59,328 nucleotides of DNA from Nitrososphaerota archaeon (GTDB taxonomy: Archaea; Thermoproteota; Nitrososphaeria; Nitrososphaerales; UBA183). The stretch is from contig JAFMAU010000010.1 of NCBI GenBank assembly GCA_029784825.1, forward strand, positions 1 to 59,328. Reading direction: 5' to 3'. This document shows positions 58,786 to 59,328 of this stretch, piece after piece. The position numbers and the translations under genes were made by a program. The notes under the pieces were generated by a model. The model had not been told where the DNA came from. It made no database searches and saw nothing but the letters and a program-made list of their open reading frames with translations. How positions within the stretch are numbered: position 1 is the stretch's first letter; each line of letters begins with the position of its first letter.

Positions 58786-58935
58786 GTGCAGAAAGACCCA
58801 GTCTGTGGCATGATGGTCGACGAAAAGACCGCGAAGCTGAAGTCGGAGCACGAAGGGAAGACCTTCTACTTCTGCGGCCCCGGCTGCAAAGCCACCTTCG
58901 ACAAAGACCCGCACAAGTTCGCGCATCGGATGTAG
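58786..58935 (+). CDS. Small YHS-domain protein, copy 2
   Basis: A 49-residue YHS protein, KDPVCGMMVDEKTAKLKSEH and TFYFCGPGCKATFDKDPHKF, the same length as copy 1 and nearly the same sequence. GTG 58786 matches the start of copy 1. Its own AT-rich promoter lies about 30 bases upstream, and no partner gene follows, so it is expressed on its own, perhaps as a metal buffer. Confidence 0.87.
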   Translation: MQKDPVCGMMVDEKTAKLKSEHEGKTFYFCGPGCKATFDKDPHKFAHRM

Positions 58936-59080
58936 AGCGGCTCCGAAGCTCTCTCAGTACCTGGGACTCGCCTTCACGTCTTGGCTGCCGTGCGACGAAA
59001 CGGCTGCGGCGAGTCTTGTGACGAACCCCTTACCAGTTTCGGTGGAACTTCAAATATCCGACTCCGGTGGCGGTATCTAA

Positions 59081-59328
59081 TTGTCGGGAAAGAAGGCGAA
59101 TGACGACTCTTCGAGAAAGGCGCTTGAATACTCCCGATTCTACGGCGGCAAGATAGGCACCGTTCCGAAGGTTCCGGTCAGGTCCCTGTCCGACTTCTCG
59201 ATCTGGTACACGCCGGGCGTCGCAGCGGTGTCTCGGGCGGTTCAGGCCGACCCCGAGCTCTCCTTCGAGTACACAAACAGGTGGAACACGATAGCCATCG
59301 CCACCAACGGAAGCAGGGTCTTGGGTCT
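59081..59328 (+). CDS. NAD(P)-dependent malic enzyme, N-terminal part (cut by window edge)
   Basis: Eighty-two residues of a malic enzyme: KALEYSRFYGGKIGTVPKVP, DFSIWYTPGVAAVSRAV and NTIAIATNGSRVLG, the conserved start of the bacterial/archaeal short form with the catalytic Tyr in WYTPGV. It decarboxylates malate to pyruvate, which could feed the oxidoreductase at 36.5 kb. TTG 59081 lies about 27 bases after CAAATATCC, a likely TATA box, so it is leaderless. The gene continues past the window. Confidence 0.9.
   Translation, partial: MSGKKANDDSSRKALEYSRFYGGKIGTVPKVPVRSLSDFSIWYTPGVAAVSRAVQADPELSFEYTNRWNTIAIATNGSRVLG

Noticed and set aside
1..59328. CRISPR arrays, insertion sequences, rRNA genes, replication origin
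   Set aside because: I looked for regularly spaced repeats, transposase motifs, rRNA signatures and Cdc6/origin repeats and saw none in the window.

Overview
The window is chromosomal DNA from a GC-rich archaeon. The signs are TATA-like boxes about 25-30 bases before many starts (leaderless genes), frequent GTG and TTG starts, a class I CCA-adding enzyme, GPN-loop GTPase, Tfx-type regulator, archaeal UPF0200/UPF0201 proteins, RNase Z, a Trm-G10-type methyltransferase, and a tRNA-Pro with an intron. The lineage cannot be fixed by reading alone. The mix of cupredoxins, Lrp-TRASH regulator, ferredoxin-linked metabolism and [NiFe] hydrogenase suggests an uncultured mesophilic Thermoproteota/Thaumarchaeota-like group or a soil Thermoplasmatota; this is inference.

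Layout. 1-2.6 kb: a small HTH gene pair beside an ammonium transporter that has lost its 5' third, then a Tfx regulator. 2.6-10 kb: PadR-controlled ABC exporter, thioesterase, ChrB-MFS pair, two exported proteins. 9.5-14.7 kb: acyl-CoA dehydrogenase, two-subunit B12-dependent acyl-CoA mutase with isobutyryl-CoA mutase-like residues, its MeaB-type GTPase and an alpha/beta hydrolase. 14.7-24.6 kb: housekeeping block (GPN GTPase, CinA-like, Nudix, PRPP synthase, tRNA methyltransferase, RNase Z, UPF0200/0201, ThpR, CCA enzyme, COG2112-type kinase, tRNA-Pro). 24.6-27.9 kb: exported phosphoesterase and a thioredoxin-CcdA fusion. 28-36.4 kb: an eleven-gene cluster that looks like complex I, but its large subunit keeps all four [NiFe] cysteines and a C-terminal propeptide, and the matching protease gene is present, so it is a group 4 membrane-bound [NiFe] hydrogenase. 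Divergent from it (36.5-39.6 kb) is a 2-oxoacid:ferredoxin oxidoreductase that could supply its reduced ferredoxin. 39.7-45.5 kb: metal-transport genes (ABC-3 type transporter, NikR-like regulator, NicO-like permease), plausibly serving nickel supply. 45.6-49.4 kb: CBS protein, M20 peptidase, OsmC-like, MetE-like. 49.5-58.9 kb: a copper and thiol cluster (two cupredoxins, a membrane HTH protein, Lrp-TRASH regulator, small Cys protein, CopA ATPase with N-terminal YHS domain, HMA protein, two YHS proteins, GMMG-rich membrane protein, redoxin, thioredoxin, CcdA). The right edge cuts a malic enzyme.

Two themes stand out. First, several genes have no ATG, GTG or TTG codon where their conserved N-terminus begins but have ACG or CTG exactly there; the plastocyanin gene (ACG after a perfect GGAGGTGA) and nuoL-like gene (CTG after GGAGG) are the best cases. 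Second, hydrogenase, 2-oxoacid oxidoreductase, nickel handling and the acyl-CoA mutase together suggest fermentative 2-oxoacid or amino-acid catabolism with H2 production, next to an unusually dense extracytoplasmic copper and disulfide system.
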